DNA of 64,000 bases from Saprospiraceae bacterium (GTDB lineage Bacteria > Bacteroidota > Bacteroidia > Chitinophagales > Saprospiraceae). Made by a program: the position numbers and the translations under genes. The stretch's first letter is position 1, and each line of letters begins with the position of its first letter. The notes beneath the pieces are model-generated. The model saw only the letters and a list, made by a program, of their open reading frames with translations, did not search any database and was not told the DNA's origin. This document shows, piece after piece, positions 63,106-64,000 of this stretch. Location: NCBI GenBank assembly GCA_013214355.1, contig JABSSL010000036.1, positions 1 through 64,000 of the forward strand, read 5' to 3'.

Positions 63106-63705
63106 CTAGCCCTTTTTCTTAAGGTCATTCCATACTTGATACAGCTTGGGTTGGGCGGGTCTGTCTTTTGGAATCTCACGGAGAGGCTCACATTCACGTA
63201 AGCCCTCATGGCATGCCGCAGGTAATCGCTGGTACAGTTGCGTCCCCTTGGTTTTCCATTGGATCATTTCATCGCTGACGGTTTTTACCACGCGTCCAGG
63301 GTTGCCAACGACTAAGCTACGGGCAGGAATTTTTTCCCCTGCTTTGATAAAGGTGAGGGCTCCGATAATGCATTCTGCCCCAACCTCTACTTCGTCCATA
63401 ATCACGGCATTCATACCCACCATTACATTGCGTCCGATGTGTGCGCCGTGTATAATGGCGCCATGCCCAATGTGTGCACTTTCTTCCAATCGTACGGTAA
63501 TGCCAGGAAACATGTGAACCGTACAATTCTCCTGAACATTGCAGCCATCTTCAACAATGATACCTCCCCAATCTCCTCGCAAAGCAGCCGCAGGACCGAT
63601 GTAAACATCTCGCCCGATGATGACATTTCCCGTAACGACGGCTTGAGGGTGGATATAAGCGGAAGGATGTATGACAGGTTTGAAACCCTGAAATTCGTAA
63701 ATCAT
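63106..63705 (-). CDS. paaY: PaaY/gamma-carbonic-anhydrase-like hexapeptide protein
   Basis: A 199 aa left-handed beta-helix protein. The repeats (YIHPQAVVTGNVIIGRDVYI, GPAAALRGDWGGIIVEDGC) and the zinc-type histidines (VHMFPG, then HIGHGAIIHGAHIG) match the PaaY branch, thioesterases tied to phenylacetate breakdown, rather than plain gamma carbonic anhydrases. The C-terminal tail (SDEMIQWKTKGTQLYQRLPA, RECEPLREIPKDRP) is the PaaY extension. No other phenylacetate genes are in this window, so the symbol rests on sequence alone. Confidence 0.82.
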   Translation of the reverse strand: MIYEFQGFKPVIHPSAYIHPQAVVTGNVIIGRDVYIGPAAALRGDWGGIIVEDGCNVQENCTVHMFPGITVRLEESAHIGHGAIIHGAHIGRNVMVGMNAVIMDEVEVGAECIIGALTFIKAGEKIPARSLVVGNPGRVVKTVSDEMIQWKTKGTQLYQRLPAACHEGLRECEPLREIPKDRPAQPKLYQVWNDLKKKG

Positions 63706-63916
63706 GATTGGAATTATGTTAAAGTTCTGATTCTTAGTTCTAAATATTGTAACTTTTCCTATCTCAACACATTACCAACTAATAGGAACTATCCCCTACA
63801 AATACTACTTGACTTGATTCTCTTGCAGATTATCTCATCTGTAAGTTCCCAATGAAAAAAGCTCTGGTGGTAGATCTCTGAGTTACGATTTACACACGCT
63901 TGCAATATTACTACTT

Positions 63917-64000
63917 TTGGCACAGTTCAACTGGACATATCTGGCAGATACGGGTCGGCAGTATAGTGTCGGATTATTTCATGGCGATAATACGGGGCAC
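63917..64000 (+). CDS. Start of a gene cut by the right edge
   Basis: A TTG at 63917 opens 28 codons that read like the front of a small cytoplasmic protein (MAQFNWTYLADTGRQYSVGL, then FHGDNTGH). The LFHGDNTGH piece resembles short conserved hypotheticals in Bacteroidota. A stop at 63842-63844 bounds the frame upstream and no ATG exists in it. The next bases lie outside the window, so the call is partial and tentative. Confidence 0.4.
   Translation, partial: MAQFNWTYLADTGRQYSVGLFHGDNTGH

Noticed and set aside
63439-63855. 138-codon plus-strand frame over the hexapeptide gene
   Set aside because: Most of it is the antisense of the PaaY-like gene; the residue mix is not protein-like.

Overview
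The window looks like a chromosome segment of a Bacteroidota bacterium, most likely of the Saprospiria/Lewinella type (inference from gene content; no rRNA is present). The evidence is: at least three secreted proteins ending in a type IX secretion (T9SS) C-terminal sorting domain, a hybrid two-component sensor of the Bacteroidota kind, many PorT-like small outer-membrane barrels, large TPR-CHAT proteins, the Bacteroidota promoter form TTG-N19-TAnnTTTG, and weak use of Shine-Dalgarno sites. TGA is a normal stop codon here. I saw no tRNA, rRNA, CRISPR array, phage or intact insertion sequence.

Layout. 1-6.0 kb is housekeeping or stress: a nitrilase, two membrane proteins (one BI-1/YccA type), a DksA/TraR zinc-finger protein and ClpB. 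6.1-18.2 kb is a sensory region: a hybrid propeller kinase interrupted by an in-frame TGA, a secreted S41 peptidase, a group II PLP decarboxylase, a second propeller kinase of the LytS type without its own DNA-binding output, and a membrane-tethered AraC regulator. 18.6-21.5 kb holds four small envelope proteins on the minus strand. 21.5-26.2 kb is CHAT module A: a sigma-like protein, a zinc-type anti-sigma-like membrane protein and a TPR-CHAT protease. 26.2-30.8 kb holds metabolic genes on the minus strand: an SDR, an ADP-ribosylglycohydrolase lipoprotein, a methylthioribose-kinase-like kinase and a bile-acid-type symporter. 30.8-45.2 kb is CHAT module B: on the minus strand an ECF sigma factor and a TPR anti-sigma-like protein; divergently on the plus strand two large T9SS proteins, a frameshifted T9SS subtilase and a second TPR-CHAT protease with a C-terminal membrane anchor. 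45.3-53 kb holds a NUDIX hydrolase, a PorT-like barrel, a small orphan transcription unit, an OmpA lipoprotein, a glycine-rich RRM protein, an M14 carboxypeptidase and MetF. 53.1-59.1 kb is a TetR-led Lol-like ABC export operon ending in an outer-membrane barrel. 59.1-64 kb holds small envelope and hypothetical genes, a Crp/Fnr regulator, a DUF4406 protein, a PaaY-type hexapeptide protein and the start of a gene cut by the right edge.

Most interesting: two separate loci pair a sigma/anti-sigma-like switch with a secreted or membrane-anchored CHAT protease whose His and Cys are both intact. Module B adds a secreted subtilase, a Kazal-domain protein and a repeat-rich divergent control region carrying four copies of a GGGTGAGT motif. 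I read these as candidate envelope-signalling or cell-fate proteolysis systems (inference). Two large genes (the hybrid kinase and the subtilase) are broken by a single stop or a single-base shift; assembly error cannot be excluded.
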